Source: Hydractinia symbiolongicarpus (lineage: Eukaryota > Cnidaria > Hydrozoa > Anthoathecata > Hydractiniidae). From it: a stretch of 64,000 bases of DNA. The translations under genes were made by a program, and so were the position numbers. Location: the NCBI RefSeq assembly GCF_029227915.1, contig NC_079880.1, positions 26,841,501-26,905,500 on the forward strand. The letters are read 5' to 3'. Every line of letters starts with the position of its first letter. Within the stretch, counting starts at the first letter, position 1. Positions 1 through 15,440 of this stretch are shown in pieces. The notes beneath the pieces were generated by a model, which saw only the letters and a list, made by a program, of their open reading frames with translations, had not been told where the DNA came from and did not search any database.

Positions 1-1462
1 TTACTTCTTGTAGTCAAACTGGCTCATTTATCACATTTATAAGGTCAAAGTCCAAAATCAATTCAATTAAGTCCCACAGTCAACCGTTTCAATGTTAAAA
101 GCGATGCAACCTAGTAATATCCGAATACTATCGCTAAATACATGTGGGGACGAATATGTGACGCAACAGTTGTAACTCAAGCGGATTGATACCGTTAGAA
201 AGTCAATGAAATGTAGCTATTGAAACTGTCGCTATTTCTTTAGCGCGCGATAACGGCTAGGATTGGTCCCACAGTAAAAAATGACTTTTTTATTTAAATT
301 TTTAAATGAAGTGCTACAACAGCGCCCAGTGTAATCGCTGAGTTCCAGCAATCATGTCAAATTAAGAAGAATGTCATTTCTTGTAGTCAAACTGGCTTAT
401 TTATAACATTTATCAGGTCACAGTCCAAAGTTAGTTGAATTAAGTCCCACAGTCAATCGTTTCATTGTTTAAGGCGATGCAACCTAGTAATATCAGAAAA
501 ATATCGCTAAATACATGTTGGTACGAATATGTGACGCAACCGTTGTAACTCAAACGGATTGATACGGCCAAGAAGTTGATGAAATGTAGTTTTTGAGAAT
601 GTCTCTATTTCTTCAGCGCGAACTAACGCTTGAATTGGTCCAACAGTAAAGAATGACTTATTTATCTTAATTTTTTAATAAAGCGCTACCACAGCGCCCA
701 GTGTAACCGCTGAGTTCCAGCAATCAAGTGAAGTTATGAAGAATGTTACTTCTTGTAGTCAAACTGGCTCATTTATCACATTTAAAATGTCAAAGTCCAA
801 AATCAGTTCAATTAAGTCCCACAGTCAAATGTTTCACTGTTAAAAGCGATGCAACCTAGTAATATCTGAATACTATCGCTAAATACATGTGGGGACGAAT
901 ATGTGACGCAACAGTTGTAACTCAAACGGATTGATACCGTTAGAAAGTCAATGAAATTTAGTTTTTGAAACTGTCGCTTTTTCTTCAGCGCGCGGTAACG
1001 GGCAGGATTCGTCCCACAGTGAAAAATGACTATTTTATTTAAATTTTTTAGTAACGTGCAACCACAGCGCCCAGTGTAATCGCTGAGTTCCAGCAATCAT
1101 GTCAAATTAAGAAGAATGATATTTCTTGTAGTCAAACTGGCTTATTTATAACATTTATCAGGTCACAGTCCAAAGTTTGTTCATTTAAGTCCCACAGTCA
1201 ATCGTTTCATTGTTAAAGGCGAAGCAACCTAGTACTATCAGAAAAATATCGCTAAATACATGTTGGTACGAATATGTGACGCAACCGTTGTAACTCAAAC
1301 TGATTGACATCGTTAGTAAGTCAATGAAATGTAGTTCTTGAAACTGTCGCTATTTCTTCAGCGCGCGATAACGGCCAGGATTGGTCCCACAGTAAAAAAT
1401 GACTTTTTTATTTAAATTTTTAAATGAAGTGCTACCACAGAGCCCAGTGTAATCGCTGAATT

Positions 1463-4400
1463 CCAGCAACCATGTGAATTAAGAAGAATGTTATTCCTTG
1501 GAAAGCAATTGGCTCATTTATCACATTTATAAAGTCAAATTCCAGAATCAGTTCAATTAATTCCCACAGTCAATCGTTTTACTGTTAAAAGCAATACAAC
1601 TTAGAAATATCGGAAGAAAATCACTTAATACATGTTGGTACGAATATGTGACGTAACCGATGTAACTCAAACGGATTGACACCGTTAGTAAGTCAATGAA
1701 ATGTAGTTCTTGAAACTTTCGCTATTTCGTCAGCGCGAACTAAGAGCTAGGATTGGTCCCACAGTAAAAAATAACTTATTTATCCTAATTTTTTAATAAA
1801 GTTCTACCACAGCGCCCAGTGTAATTGCTGAGTTCTAGCAATCTTGTCAAATTAAGAAAAATGTTATTTCTTGTAGTCAAACTGGCTCATTTATCACATT
1901 TATAAGATCAAAGTCCAAAATCAGTTCAATTAAGTCCCACAGTCAACCGTTTCACTTTTAAAAGCGATGCAACCTAGTATTATCCAAATACTATCGCTAA
2001 ATACATGTTGGTACGAATATGTGACGCAACCGTTGTAACTCCAACGGATTTATACCGCTAGAAAGACAATGAAATGTAGTCTTTGAAACTGTTCCTATTT
2101 ATTCAGGGCATGCTAACGGCCAGGATTGGTCTAACAGTAAGAAAAGACTTATTTATCTAAATTTTTAAATAAAGCGCTACCACAGATCCTAATGTAATCG
2201 CTGAATTCCAGCCATCACGTCAAATTAAGAAGAAAGTTATTCCTTGGAGACCAATTGGATCATCTATCACATTTATAAGGACATAGTACAGAGTCAGTTC
2301 AATTAATTTCCACAGTCAGTCGTTTCACTGTTATAAGCAACACAACTTAGTAAGATTGGAAGAAAATCACTAAATACATGTTGCTACGAATATGTGACGC
2401 AACCGTTCTAACTCAAACGGATTGAGACCGTTATAAAGTCAATGAAATGTAGTTTTTGAAACTGTCGCTATTTCTTCAGCGCGAACTAACGGCTGGGATT
2501 GGTCCCTCAGTAAAGAATGACTTATTTATTTTAATTTTTAAGTAAAACTCTACCACAGCGCCCAGTGCAATCGCTGAGTTCCAGCAATCAAGTCAAATTA
2601 AAAGGACTGTTATTTCTTGTAGTCAAACTGGCTCATTTATCACATTTATAAAGTCAAAGTCCAAAATCAGTTCAATTAAGTCCCACAGTCAAACGTTTCA
2701 CTGTTAAAAGCGATGCAACCTAGTAATATCTGAGTACTATCGCTAAATACTTGTTGGTACGATTATGTGACGCAACCGTTGTAACTCAAATGGATTTATA
2801 CCGCTAGAAAGTCATTGAAATGTAGTCTTTGGAACAGCTACTCTTTATTCAGCGCGTGCTAACGGCCAGGATTGGTCCCACAGTAAGAAAGGACTTATTT
2901 ATCCAAATTTTTAAATAAAGCGCTACCACAGAGCCTAATGTAATTGCTGAATTCCAGCAACCATGTGAAATTAAGAAGAATGTTATTCCTTGGAAAGCAA
3001 TTGGCTCATTTATCACATTTATAAAATCAAATTCCAGAATCAGTTCAATTAATTCCCACAGTCAATCGTTTTACTGTTAAAAGCAATACAACTTAGAAAT
3101 ATCGGAAGAAAATCACTTAATACATGTTGGTACGAATATGTGACGTAACCGATGTAACTCAAACGGATTGACACCGTTAGTAAGTCAATGAAATGTAGTT
3201 ATTGAAACTTTCGCTATTTCGTCAGCGCGAACTAACAGCTAGGATTGGTCCCACAGTAAAAAATGACTTATTTATCCTAATTTTTTAATAAAGTTCTACC
3301 ACAGCGCCCAGTGTAAACGCTGAGTTCCAGCAATCATGTCAAATTAAGAAGAATGTTATTTCTTGTAGTCAAACTGGCTCATTTATCACATTTACAAGGT
3401 CACAGTCCAGAATCAGTTCAATTAATTCCCAGAGTCAATCGTTTCACTGTTAAAAGCGGTACAACTTAGAAATATCGGAAAAAAATTACAAAGTACATGT
3501 TGGTACGAGTATGTGACGCAACCGTTGTAACTCAAACGGATTGACACCGTTAGTAAGTCAATGAAATGTACTTTTTGAAGCTGTCTCTATTTCTTCAGCG
3601 CGGACTAACGGCTGGGATTGGTCCGACAGTAAAAAATGACTTATTTATCTAAATTTTTAAATAAAGCACTACCACAGAGCCTAGTGTACTCGCTGAATTC
3701 CAGCAATCATGTCGAATTAAGAAGAATGTTATTTCCTGGAGCCCAATTGGCTTATTTATCGCATTTACAAGGTCACAGTCCAGAATCAGTTCAATTAATT
3801 CCCAGAGTCAATCGTTTCACTGTTAAAAGCGGTACAACTAAGTAATATCGGAAAAAAATTACTAAGTACATGTTGGTACGAATATGTGACGCAATCGTTC
3901 TAAGTCAAACGGATTGACACCGGTAGAAAGTCGATGAAATTTACTTTTTGAATCTGTCTCTATTTCTTCAGCGCGAACTAACGGCTAGGATTGGTCCCAC
4001 AGCAAAAAATGACTTATTTATCCTAATTTTTTAATAAAGTGCTACCACAGCGCCCAGTGCAATCACTAAGTTCCAGCAATCAAGTCAAATTAAGAAGAAT
4101 GTTACTTCTTGTAATCAAACTGGCTCATTTATCACATTTAGAAGGTCAAACTCCAAAATCAGTTCAGTTAAGTCCCACAGTCAAATGTTTCACTGTTAAA
4201 AGCGATGCAACCTAGTAATATCTGAATACTATCGCTAAATACATGTGGGGACGAATATGTGACGTAACAGTTGTAACTCAAACGGATTGATACCGTTAGA
4301 AAGTCAATGAAATGTAGTTTTTGAAACTGTCGCTAATTCTTCAGCGCGCGATAACGGCTAGGATTGGTCCCACAGTAGAAAATGACTTTTTTATTTAAAA

Positions 4401-7400
4401 TTTTAAATGAAGTGCTACCACAGCGCCCAGTGCAATTGCTGAGTTCAGGCAATCATGTCAAATTAAGAAGAATGTTATTTCTTGGGTCCTGTTGGCTTGC
4501 TTATCACATTTATAACGTCACACTCCCACGTTAGTTCAATTAAGTTCCACAGTCAATCGTTTCACTGTTAAAAGCAATACAACTTAGAAATATCGGAAGA
4601 AAATCACTTAATACATGTTGGTACGAATATGTGACGCAACCGTTCTAACTCAAACGGATTGGGACCGTTATAAAGTCAATGAAATGTAGTTTTTGAAACT
4701 GTCTCTATTTCTTCAGCGCGAACTAACAGCTGGGATTGGTCCCTCAGTAAAGAATGACTTATTTATCTTAATTTTTAAGTAAAACTCTACCACAGCGCCC
4801 AGTGCAATCGCTGAGTTCCAGCAATCAAGTCAAATTAAAAAGAATGTTATTTCTTGTAGTCAAACTGGCTCATTTATCACATTTATAAAGTCAAAGTCCA
4901 AAATCAGTTCAATTAAGTCCCACAGTCAAACGTTTCAATGTTAAAAGCGATGCAACCTAGTAATATCTGAGTACTATCGCTAAATACTTGTTGGTACGAT
5001 TATGTGACGCAACCGTTGTAACTCAAATGGATTTATACCGCTAGAAAGTCATTGAAATGTAGTCTTTGGAACAGCTACTCTTTATTCAACGCGTGCTAAC
5101 GGCCAGGATTGGTCCCACAGTAAGAAAAGACTTATTTATCCAAATTTTTAAATAAAGCGCTACCACAGAGCCTAATGTAATTGCTGAATTCCAGCAACCA
5201 TGTGAATTAAGAAGAATGTTATTCCTTGGAAAGCAATTGGCTCATTTATCACATTTATAAAGTCAAATTCCAGAATCAGTTCAATTAATTCCCACAGTCA
5301 ATCGTTTTACTGTTAAAAGCAATACAACTTAGAAATATCGGAAGAAAATCACTTAATACATGTTGGTACGAATATGTGACGTAACCGATGTAACTCAAAC
5401 GGATTGACACCGTTAGTAAGTCAATGAAATGTAGTTCTTGAAACTTTCGCTATTTCGTCAGCGCGAACTAAGAGCTAGGATTGGTCCCACAGTAAAAAAT
5501 GACTTATTTATCCTAATTTTTTAATAAAGTTCAACCACAGCGCCCAGTGTAATTGCTGAGTTCTAGCAATCTTGTCAAATTAAGAAAAATGTTATTTCTT
5601 GTAGTCAAACTGGCTCATTTATCACATTTATAAGATCAAAGTCCAAAATCAGTTCAATTAAGTCCCACAGTCAACCGTTTCACTTTTAAAAGCGATGCAA
5701 CCTAGTATTATCCAAATACTATCGCTAAATACATGTTGGTACGAATATGTGACGCAACCGTTGTAACTCCAACGGATTTATACCGCTAGAAAGACAATGA
5801 AATGTAGTCTTTGAAACTGTTCCTATTTATTCAGGGCATGCTAACGGCCAGGATTGGTCTAACAGTAAGAAAAGACTTATTTATCTAAATTTTTAAATAA
5901 AGCGCTACCACAGATCCTAATGTAATCGCTGAATTCCAGCCATCACGTCAAATTAAGAAGAAAGTTATTCCTTGGAGACCAATTGGATCATCTATCACAT
6001 TTATAAGGACATAGTACAGAGTCAGTTCAATTAATTTCCACAGTCAGTCGTTTCACTGTTATAAGCAACACAACTTAGTAAGATTGGAAGAAAATCACTA
6101 AATACATGTTGCTACGAATATGTGACGCAACCGTTCTAACTCAAACGGATTGAGACCGTTATAAAGTCAATGAAATGTAGTTTTTGAAACTGTCGCTATT
6201 TCTTCAGCGCGAACTAACGGCTGGGATTGGTCCCTCAGTAAAGAATGACTTATTTATTTTAATTTTTAAGTAAAACTCTACCACAGCGCCCAGTGCAATC
6301 GCTGAGTTCCAGCAATCAAGTCAAATTAAAAGGACTGTTATTTCTTGTAGTCAAACTGGCTCATTTATCACATTTATAAAGTCAAAGTCCAAAATCAGTT
6401 CAATTAAGTCCCACAGTCAAACGTTTCACTGTTAAAAGCGATGCAACCTAGTAATATCTGAGTACTATCGCTAAATACTTGTTGGTACGATTATGTGACG
6501 CAACCGTTGTAACTCAAATGGATTTATACCGCTAGAAAGTCATTGAAATGTAGTCTTTGGAACAGCTACTCTTTATTCAGCGCGTGCTAACGGCCAGGAT
6601 TGGTCCCACAGTAAGAAAGGACTTATTTATCCAAATTTTTAAATAAAGCGCTACCACAGAGCCTAATGTAATTGCTGAATTCCAGCAACCATGTGAAATT
6701 AAGAAGAATGTTATTCCTTGGAAAGCAATTGGCTCATTTATCACATTTATAAAATCAAATTCCAGAATCAGTTCAATTAATTCCCACAGTCAATCGTTTT
6801 ACTGTTAAAAGCAATACAACTTAGAAATATCGGAAGAAAATCACTTAATACATGTTGGTACGAATATGTGACGTAACCGATGTAACTCAAACGGATTGAC
6901 ACCGTTAGTAAGTCAATGAAATGTAGTTATTGAAACTTTCGCTATTTCGTCAGCGCGAACTAACAGCTAGGATTGGTCCCACAGTAAAAAATGACTTATT
7001 TATCCTAATTTTTTAATAAAGTTCTACCACAGCGCCCAGTGTAAACGCTGAGTTCCAGCAATCATGTCAAATTAAGAAGAATGTTATTTCTTGTAGTCAA
7101 ACTGGCTCATTTATCACATTTACAAGGTCACAGTCCAGAATCAGTTCAATTAATTCCCAGAGTCAATCGTTTCACTGTTAAAAGCGGTACAACTTAGAAA
7201 TATCGGAAAAAAATTACAAAGTACATGTTGGTACGAGTATGTGACGCAACCGTTGTAACTCAAACGGATTGACACCGTTAGTAAGTCAATGAAATGTACT
7301 TTTTGAAGCTGTCTCTATTTCTTCAGCGCGGACTAACGGCTGGGATTGGTCCGACAGTAAAAAATGACTTATTTATCTAAATTTTTAAATAAAGCACTAC

Positions 7401-8370
7401 CACAGAGCCTAGTGTACTCGCTGAATTCCAGCAATCATGTCGAATTAAGAAGAATGTTATTTCCTGGAGCCCAATTGGCTTATTTATCGCATTTACAAGG
7501 TCACAGTCCAGAATCAGTTCAATTAATTCCCAGAGTCAATCGTTTCACTGTTAAAAGCGGTACAACTAAGTAATATCGGAAAAAAATTACTAAGTACATG
7601 TTGGTACGAATATGTGACGCAATCGTTCTAACTCAAACGGATTGACACCGGTAGAAAGTCGATGAAATTTACTTTTTGAATCTGTCTCTATTTCTTCAGC
7701 GCGAACTAACGGCTAGGATTGGTCCCACAGCAAAAAATGACTTATTTATCCTAATTTTTTAATAAAGTGCTACCACAGCGCCCAGTGCAATCACTAAGTT
7801 CCAGCAATCAAGTCAAATTAAGAAGAATGTTACTTCTTGTAATCAAACTGGCTCATTTATCACATTTAGAAGGTCAAACTCCAAAATCAGTTCAGTTAAG
7901 TCCCACAGTCAAATGTTTCACTGTTAAAAGCGATGCAACCTAGTAATATCTGAATACTATCGCTAAATACATGTGGGGACGAATATGTGACGTAACAGTT
8001 GTAACTCAAACGGATTGATACCGTTAGAAAGTCAATGAAATGTAGTTTTTGAAACTGTCGCTAATTCTTCAGCGCGCGATAACGGCTAGGATTGGTCCCA
8101 CAGTAGAAAATGACTTTTTTATTTAAAATTTTAAATGAAGTGCTACCACAGCGCCCAGTGCAATTGCTGAGTTCAGGCAATCATGTCAAATTAAGAAGAA
8201 TGTTATTTCTTGGGTCCTGTTGGCTTGCTTATCACATTTATAACGTCACACTCCCACGTTAGTTCAATTAAGTTCCACAGTCAATCGTTTCACTGTTAAA
8301 AGCAATACAACTTAGAAATATCGGAAGAAAATCACTTAATACATGTTGGTACGAATATGTGACGCAACCG
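1463..8370. repeat. Nested higher-order repeat, 10-monomer (3728-bp) period
   Basis: Positions 1463 to about 4642 match 5191 to about 8370 at an offset of 3728 bp, ten monomers. The match ends where the first copy reads GTTCTAACTC and the second GTTGTAACTC. The unit lies partly inside the 6365-bp repeat, so it arose before that duplication. Confidence 0.8.
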
Positions 8371-11300
8371 TTGTAACTCAAACGGATTGACACCGTTAGT
8401 AAGTCAATGAAATGTAGTTCTTGAAACTTTCGCTATTTCGTCAGCGCGAACTAACGGCTACGATTGGTCCCACAGTAAAAAATGACTAATTTATCCACAC
8501 AGTAAAAAATGACTAATTTATCCTAATTTTTTAATAAAGTTCTACCACAGCGCCCAGTGTAATCGCTGAGTTCTAGCAATCAAGTCAAATTAGGAAGAAT
8601 GTTATTTCTTGTAGTCAAACTGGCTCATTTATAATATTTATCAGGTCACAGTCCAAAGTTAGTTCAATTAAGTCCCACAGTCAATCGTTTCACTGTTAAA
8701 AGCGATGCAACTTAGTCATGTCGGAAGAAAATCACTAAATACATGTTGGTACGAATATGTGACGCAACCGTTGTAACTCAAACGGATTGACACCGTTAGT
8801 AAGTCAATGAAATGTAGTTCTTGAAACTTTCGCTATTTCGTCAGCGCGAACTAACGGCTAGGATTGGTCCCACAGCAAAAAATGACTTATTTATCCTAAT
8901 TTTTTAATAAAGTGCTACCACAGCGCCCAGTGCAATCACTAAGTTCCAGCAATCAAGTCAAATTAAGAAGAATGTTACTTCTTGTAATCAAACTGGCTCA
9001 TTTATCACATTTAGAAGGTCAAACTCCAAAATCAGTTCAGTTAAGTCCCACAGTCAAATGTTTCACTGTTAAAAGCGATGCAACCTAGTAATATCTGAGT
9101 ACTATCGCTAAATACTTGTTGGTACGATTATGTGACGCAACCGTTGTAACTCAAATGGATTTATACCGCTAGAAAGTCATTGAAATGTAGTCTTTGGAAC
9201 AGCTACTCTTTATTCAGCGCGTGCTAACGGCCAGGATTGGTCCCACAGTAAGAAAGGACTTATTTATCCAAATTTTTAAATAAAGCGCTACCACAGAGCC
9301 TAATGTAATTGCTGAATTCCAGCAACCATGTGAAATTAAGAAGAATGTTATTCCTTGGAAAGCAATTGGCTCATTTATCACATTTATAAAATCAAATTCC
9401 AGAATCAGTTCAATTAATTCCCACAGTCAATCGTTTTACTGTTAAAAGCAATACAACTTAGAAATATCGGAAGAAAATCACTTAATACATGTTGGTACGA
9501 ATATGTGACGTAACCGATGTAACTCAAACGGATTGACACCGTTAGTAAGTCAATGAAATGTAGTTATTGAAACTTTCGCTATTTCGTCAGCGCGAACTAA
9601 CAGCTAGGATTGGTCCCACAGTAAAAAATGACTTATTTATCCTAATTTTTTAATAAAGTTCTACCACAGCGCCCAGTGTAAACGCTGAGTTCCAGCAATC
9701 ATGTCAAATTAAGAAGAATGTTATTTCTTGTAGTCAAACTGGCTCATTTATCACATTTACAAGGTCACAGTCCAGAATCAGTTCAATTAATTCCCAGAGT
9801 CAATCGTTTCACTGTTAAAAGCGGTACAACTTAGAAATATCGGAAAAAAATTACAAAGTACATGTTGGTACGAGTATGTGACGCAACCGTTGTAACTCAA
9901 ACGGATTGACACCGTTAGTAAGTCAATGAAATGTACTTTTTGAAGCTGTCTCTATTTCTTCAGCGCGGACTAACGGCTGGGATTGGTCCGACAGTAAAAA
10001 ATGACTTATTTATCTAAATTTTTAAATAAAGCACTACCACAGAGCCTAGTGTACTCGCTGAATTCCAGCAATCATGTCGAATTAAGAAGAATGTTATTTC
10101 CTGGAGCCCAATTGGCTTATTTATCGCATTTACAAGGTCACAGTCCAGAATCAGTTCAATTAATTCCCAGAGTCAATCGTTTCACTGTTAAAAGCGGTAC
10201 AACTAAGTAATATCGGAAAAAAATTACTAAGTACATGTTGGTACGAATATGTGACGCAATCGTTCTAAGTCAAACGGATTGACACCGGTAGAAAGTCGAT
10301 GAAATTTACTTTTTGAATCTGTCTCTATTTCTTCAGCGCGAACTAACGGCTAGGATTGGTCCCACAGCAAAAAATGACTTATTTATCCTAATTTTTTAAT
10401 AAAGTGCTACCACAGCGCCCAGTGCAATCACTAAGTTCCAGCAATCAAGTCAAATTAAGAAGAATGTTACTTCTTGTAATCAAACTGGCTCATTTATCAC
10501 ATTTAGAAGGTCAAACTCCAAAATCAGTTCAGTTAAGTCCCACAGTCAAATGTTTCACTGTTAAAAGCGATGCAACCTAGTAATATCTGAATACTATCGC
10601 TAAATACATGTGGGGACGAATATGTGACGTAACAGTTGTAACTCAAACGGATTGATACCGTTAGAAAGTCAATGAAATGTAGTTTTTGAAACTGTCGCTA
10701 ATTCTTCAGCGCGCGATAACGGCTAGGATTGGTCCCACAGTAGAAAATGACTTTTTTATTTAAAATTTTAAATGAAGTGCTACCACAGCGCCCAGTGCAA
10801 TTGCTGAGTTCAGGCAATCATGTCAAATTAAGAAGAATGTTATTTCTTGGGTCCTGTTGGCTTGCTTATCACATTTATAACGTCACACTCCCACGTTAGT
10901 TCAATTAAGTTCCACAGTCAATCGTTTCACTGTTAAAAGCAATACAACTTAGAAATATCGGAAGAAAATCACTTAATACATGTTGGTACGAATATGTGAC
11001 GCAACCGTTCTAACTCAAACGGATTGGGACCGTTATAAAGTCAATGAAATGTAGTTTTTGAAACTGTCTCTATTTCTTCAGCGCGAACTAACAGCTGGGA
11101 TTGGTCCCTCAGTAAAGAATGACTTATTTATCTTAATTTTTAAGTAAAACTCTACCACAGCGCCCAGTGCAATCGCTGAGTTCCAGCAATCAAGTCAAAT
11201 TAAAAAGAATGTTATTTCTTGTAGTCAAACTGGCTCATTTATCACATTTATAAAGTCAAAGTCCAAAATCAGTTCAATTAAGTCCCACAGTCAAACGTTT

Positions 11301-14300
11301 CAATGTTAAAAGCGATGCAACCTAGTAATATCTGAGTACTATCGCTAAATACTTGTTGGTACGATTATGTGACGCAACCGTTGTAACTCAAATGGATTTA
11401 TACCGCTAGAAAGTCATTGAAATGTAGTCTTTGGAACAGCTACTCTTTATTCAACGCGTGCTAACGGCCAGGATTGGTCCCACAGTAAGAAAAGACTTAT
11501 TTATCCAAATTTTTAAATAAAGCGCTACCACAGAGCCTAATGTAATTGCTGAATTCCAGCAACCATGTGAATTAAGAAGAATGTTATTCCTTGGAAAGCA
11601 ATTGGCTCCTTTATCACATTTATAAAGTCAAATTCCAGAATCAGTTCAATTAATTCCCACAGTCAATCGTTTTACTGTTAAAAGCAATACAACTTAGAAA
11701 TATCGGAAGAAAATCACTTAATACATGTTGGTACGAATATGTGACGTAACCGATGTAACTCAAACGGATTGACACCGTTAGTAAGTCAATGAAATGTAGT
11801 TCTTGAAACTTTCGCTATTTCGTCAGCGCGAACTAAGAGCTAGGATTGGTCCCACAGTAAAAAATGACTTATTTATCCTAATTTTTTAATAAAGTTCAAC
11901 CACAGCGCCCAGTGTAATTGCTGAGTTCTAGCAATCTTGTCAAATTAAGAAAAATGTTATTTCTTGTAGTCAAACTGGCTCATTTATCACATTTATAAGA
12001 TCAAAGTCCAAAATCAGTTCAATTAAGTCCCACAGTCAACCGTTTCACTTTTAAAAGCGATGCAACCTAGTATTATCCAAATACTATCGCTAAATACATG
12101 TTGGTACGAATATGTGACGCAACCGTTGTAACTCCAACGGATTTATACCGCTAGAAAGACAATGAAATGTAGTCTTTGAAACTGTTCCTATTTATTCAGG
12201 GCATGCTAACGGCCAGGATTGGTCTAACAGTAAGAAAAGACTTATTTATCTAAATTTTTAAATAAAGCGCTACCACAGATCCTAATGTAATCGCTGAATT
12301 CCAGCCATCACGTCAAATTAAGAAGAAAGTTATTCCTTGGAGACCAATTGGATCATCTATCACATTTATAAGGACATAGTACAGAGTCAGTTCAATTAAT
12401 TTCCACAGTCAGTCGTTTCACTGTTATAAGCAACACAACTTAGTAAGATTGGAAGAAAATCACTAAATACATGTTGCTACGAATATGTGACGCAACCGTT
12501 CTAACTCAAACGGATTGAGACCGTTATAAAGTCAATGAAATGTAGTTTTTGAAACTGTCGCTATTTCTTCAGCGCGAACTAACGGCTGGGATTGGTCCCT
12601 CAGTAAAGAATGACTTATTTATTTTAATTTTTAAGTAAAACTCTACCACAGCGCCCAGTGCAATCGCTGAGTTCCAGCAATCAAGTCAAATTAAAAGGAC
12701 TGTTATTTCTTGTAGTCAAACTGGCTCATTTATCACATTTATAAAGTCAAAGTCCAAAATCAGTTCAATTAAGTCCCACAGTCAAACGTTTCACTGTTAA
12801 AAGCGATGCAACCTAGTAATATCTGAGTACTATCGCTAAATACTTGTTGGTACGATTATGTGACGCAACCGTTGTAACTCAAATGGATTTATACCGCTAG
12901 AAAGTCATTGAAATGTAGTCTTTGGAACAGCTACTCTTTATTCAGCGCGTGCTAACGGCCAGGATTGGTCCCACAGTAAGAAAGGACTTATTTATCCAAA
13001 TTTTTAAATAAAGCGCTACCACAGAGCCTAATGTAATTGCTGAATTCCAGCAACCATGTGAAATTAAGAAGAATGTTATTCCTTGGAAAGCAATTGGCTC
13101 ATTTATCACATTTATAAAATCAAATTCCAGAATCAGTTCAATTAATTCCCACAGTCAATCGTTTTACTGTTAAAAGCAATACAACTTAGAAATATCGGAA
13201 GAAAATCACTTAATACATGTTGGTACGAATATGTGACGTAACCGATGTAACTCAAACGGATTGACACCGTTAGTAAGTCAATGAAATGTAGTTATTGAAA
13301 CTTTCGCTATTTCGTCAGCGCGAACTAACAGCTAGGATTGGTCCCACAGTAAAAAATGACTTATTTATCCTAATTTTTTAATAAAGTTCTACCACAGCGC
13401 CCAGTGTAAACGCTGAGTTCCAGCAATCATGTCAAATTAAGAAGAATGTTATTTCTTGTAGTCAAACTGGCTCATTTATCACATTTACAAGGTCACAGTC
13501 CAGAATCAGTTCAATTAATTCCCAGAGTCAATCGTTTCACTGTTAAAAGCGGTACAACTTAGAAATATCGGAAAAAAATTACAAAGTACATGTTGGTACG
13601 AGTATGTGACGCAACCGTTGTAACTCAAACGGATTGACACCGTTAGTAAGTCAATGAAATGTACTTTTTGAAGCTGTCTCTATTTCTTCAGCGCGGACTA
13701 ACGGCTGGGATTGGTCCGACAGTAAAAAATGACTTATTTATCTAAATTTTTAAATAAAGCACTACCACAGAGCCTAGTGTACTCGCTGAATTCCAGCAAT
13801 CATGTCGAATTAAGAAGAATGTTATTTCCTGGAGCCCAATTGGCTTATTTATCGCATTTACAAGGTCACAGTCCAGAATCAGTTCAATTAATTCCCAGAG
13901 TCAATCGTTTCACTGTTAAAAGCGGTACAACTAAGTAATATCGGAAAAAAATTACTAAGTACATGTTGGTACGAATATGTGACGCAATCGTTCTAACTCA
14001 AACGGATTGACACCGGTAGAAAGTCGATGAAATTTACTTTTTGAATCTGTCTCTATTTCTTCAGCGCGAACTAACGGCTAGGATTGGTCCCACAGCAAAA
14101 AATGACTTATTTATCCTAATTTTTTAATAAAGTGCTACCACAGCGCCCAGTGCAATCACTAAGTTCCAGCAATCAAGTCAAATTAAGAAGAATGTTACTT
14201 CTTGTAATCAAACTGGCTCATTTATCACATTTAGAAGGTCAAACTCCAAAATCAGTTCAGTTAAGTCCCACAGTCAAATGTTTCACTGTTAAAAGCGATG

Positions 14301-15440
14301 CAACCTAGTAATATCTGAATACTATCGCTAAATACATGTGGGGACGAATATGTGACGTAACAGTTGTAACTCAAACGGATTGATACCGTTAGAAAGTCAA
14401 TGAAATGTAGTTTTTGAAACTGTCGCTAATTCTTCAGCGCGCGATAACGGCTAGGATTGGTCCCACAGTAGAAAATGACTTTTTTATTTAAAATTTTAAA
14501 TGAAGTGCTACCACAGCGCCCAGTGCAATTGCTGAGTTCAGGCAATCATGTCAAATTAAGAAGAATGTTATTTCTTGGGTCCTGTTGGCTTGCTTATCAC
14601 ATTTATAACGTCACACTCCCACGTTAGTTCAATTAAGTTCCACAGTCAATCGTTTCACTGTTAAAAGCAATACAACTTAGAAATATCGGAAGAAAATCAC
14701 TTAATACATGTTGGTACGAATATGTGACGCAACCGTTGTAACTCAAACGGATTGACACCGTTAGTAAGTCAATGAAATGTAGTTCTTGAAACTTTCGCTA
14801 TTTCGTCAGCGCGAACTAACGGCTACGATTGGTCCCACAGTAAAAAATGACTAATTTATCCACACAGTAAAAAATGACTAATTTATCCTAATTTTTTAAT
14901 AAAGTTCTACCACAGCGCCCAGTGTAATCGCTGAGTTCTAGCAATCAAGTCAAATTAGGAAGAATGTTATTTCTTGTAGTCAAACTGGCTCATTTATAAT
15001 ATTTATCAGGTCACAGTCCAAAGTTAGTTCAATTAAGTCCCACAGTCAATCGTTTCACTGTTAAAAGCGATGCAACTTAGTCATGTCGGAAGAAAATCAC
15101 TAAATACATGTTGGTACGAATATGTGACGCAACCGTTGTAACTCAAACGGATTGACACCGTTAGTAAGTCAATGAAATGTAGTTCTTGAAACTTTCGCTA
15201 TTTCGTCAGCGCGAACTAACGGCTAGGATTGGTCCCACAGCAAAAAATGACTTATTTATCCTAATTTTTTAATAAAGTGCTACCACAGCGCCCAGTGCAA
15301 TCACTAAGTTCCAGCAATCAAGTCAAATTAAGAAGAATGTTACTTCTTGTAATCAAACTGGCTCATTTATCACATTTAGAAGGTCAAACTCCAAAATCAG
15401 TTCAGTTAAGTCCCACAGTCAAATGTTTCACTGTTAAAAG
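2695..15440. repeat. Higher-order repeat, two tandem copies of a 17-monomer (6365-bp) unit
   Basis: Sequence from about 2695 recurs 6365 bp later: 3636 matches 10001 and 7364 matches 13729. The match runs to about 15440. The two copies are nearly identical over the parts I compared; one difference I noticed is CTCATTTATC near 5240 against CTCCTTTATC near 11607. Such similarity against much more diverged neighbouring monomers indicates recent duplication or homogenisation of the whole 17-mer. Confidence 0.85.
8471..8524. repeat. 27-bp internal duplication within a satellite monomer
   Basis: A 27-bp segment beginning CACAGTAAAAAATGAC is present twice in a row (second copy at 8498). The same doubled segment occurs at 14836-14889 and 15981-16034, while the related monomer near 20108 has it once. 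It is a private mutation shared by descent among amplified copies. Confidence 0.9.

Noticed and set aside
71-278. Satellite monomer as an ancient dimer, because GTCCCACAGT occurs twice per monomer
   Set aside because: Spacing is 195 and 178 bp and the flanks of the two copies do not align beyond the shared 10-mer.
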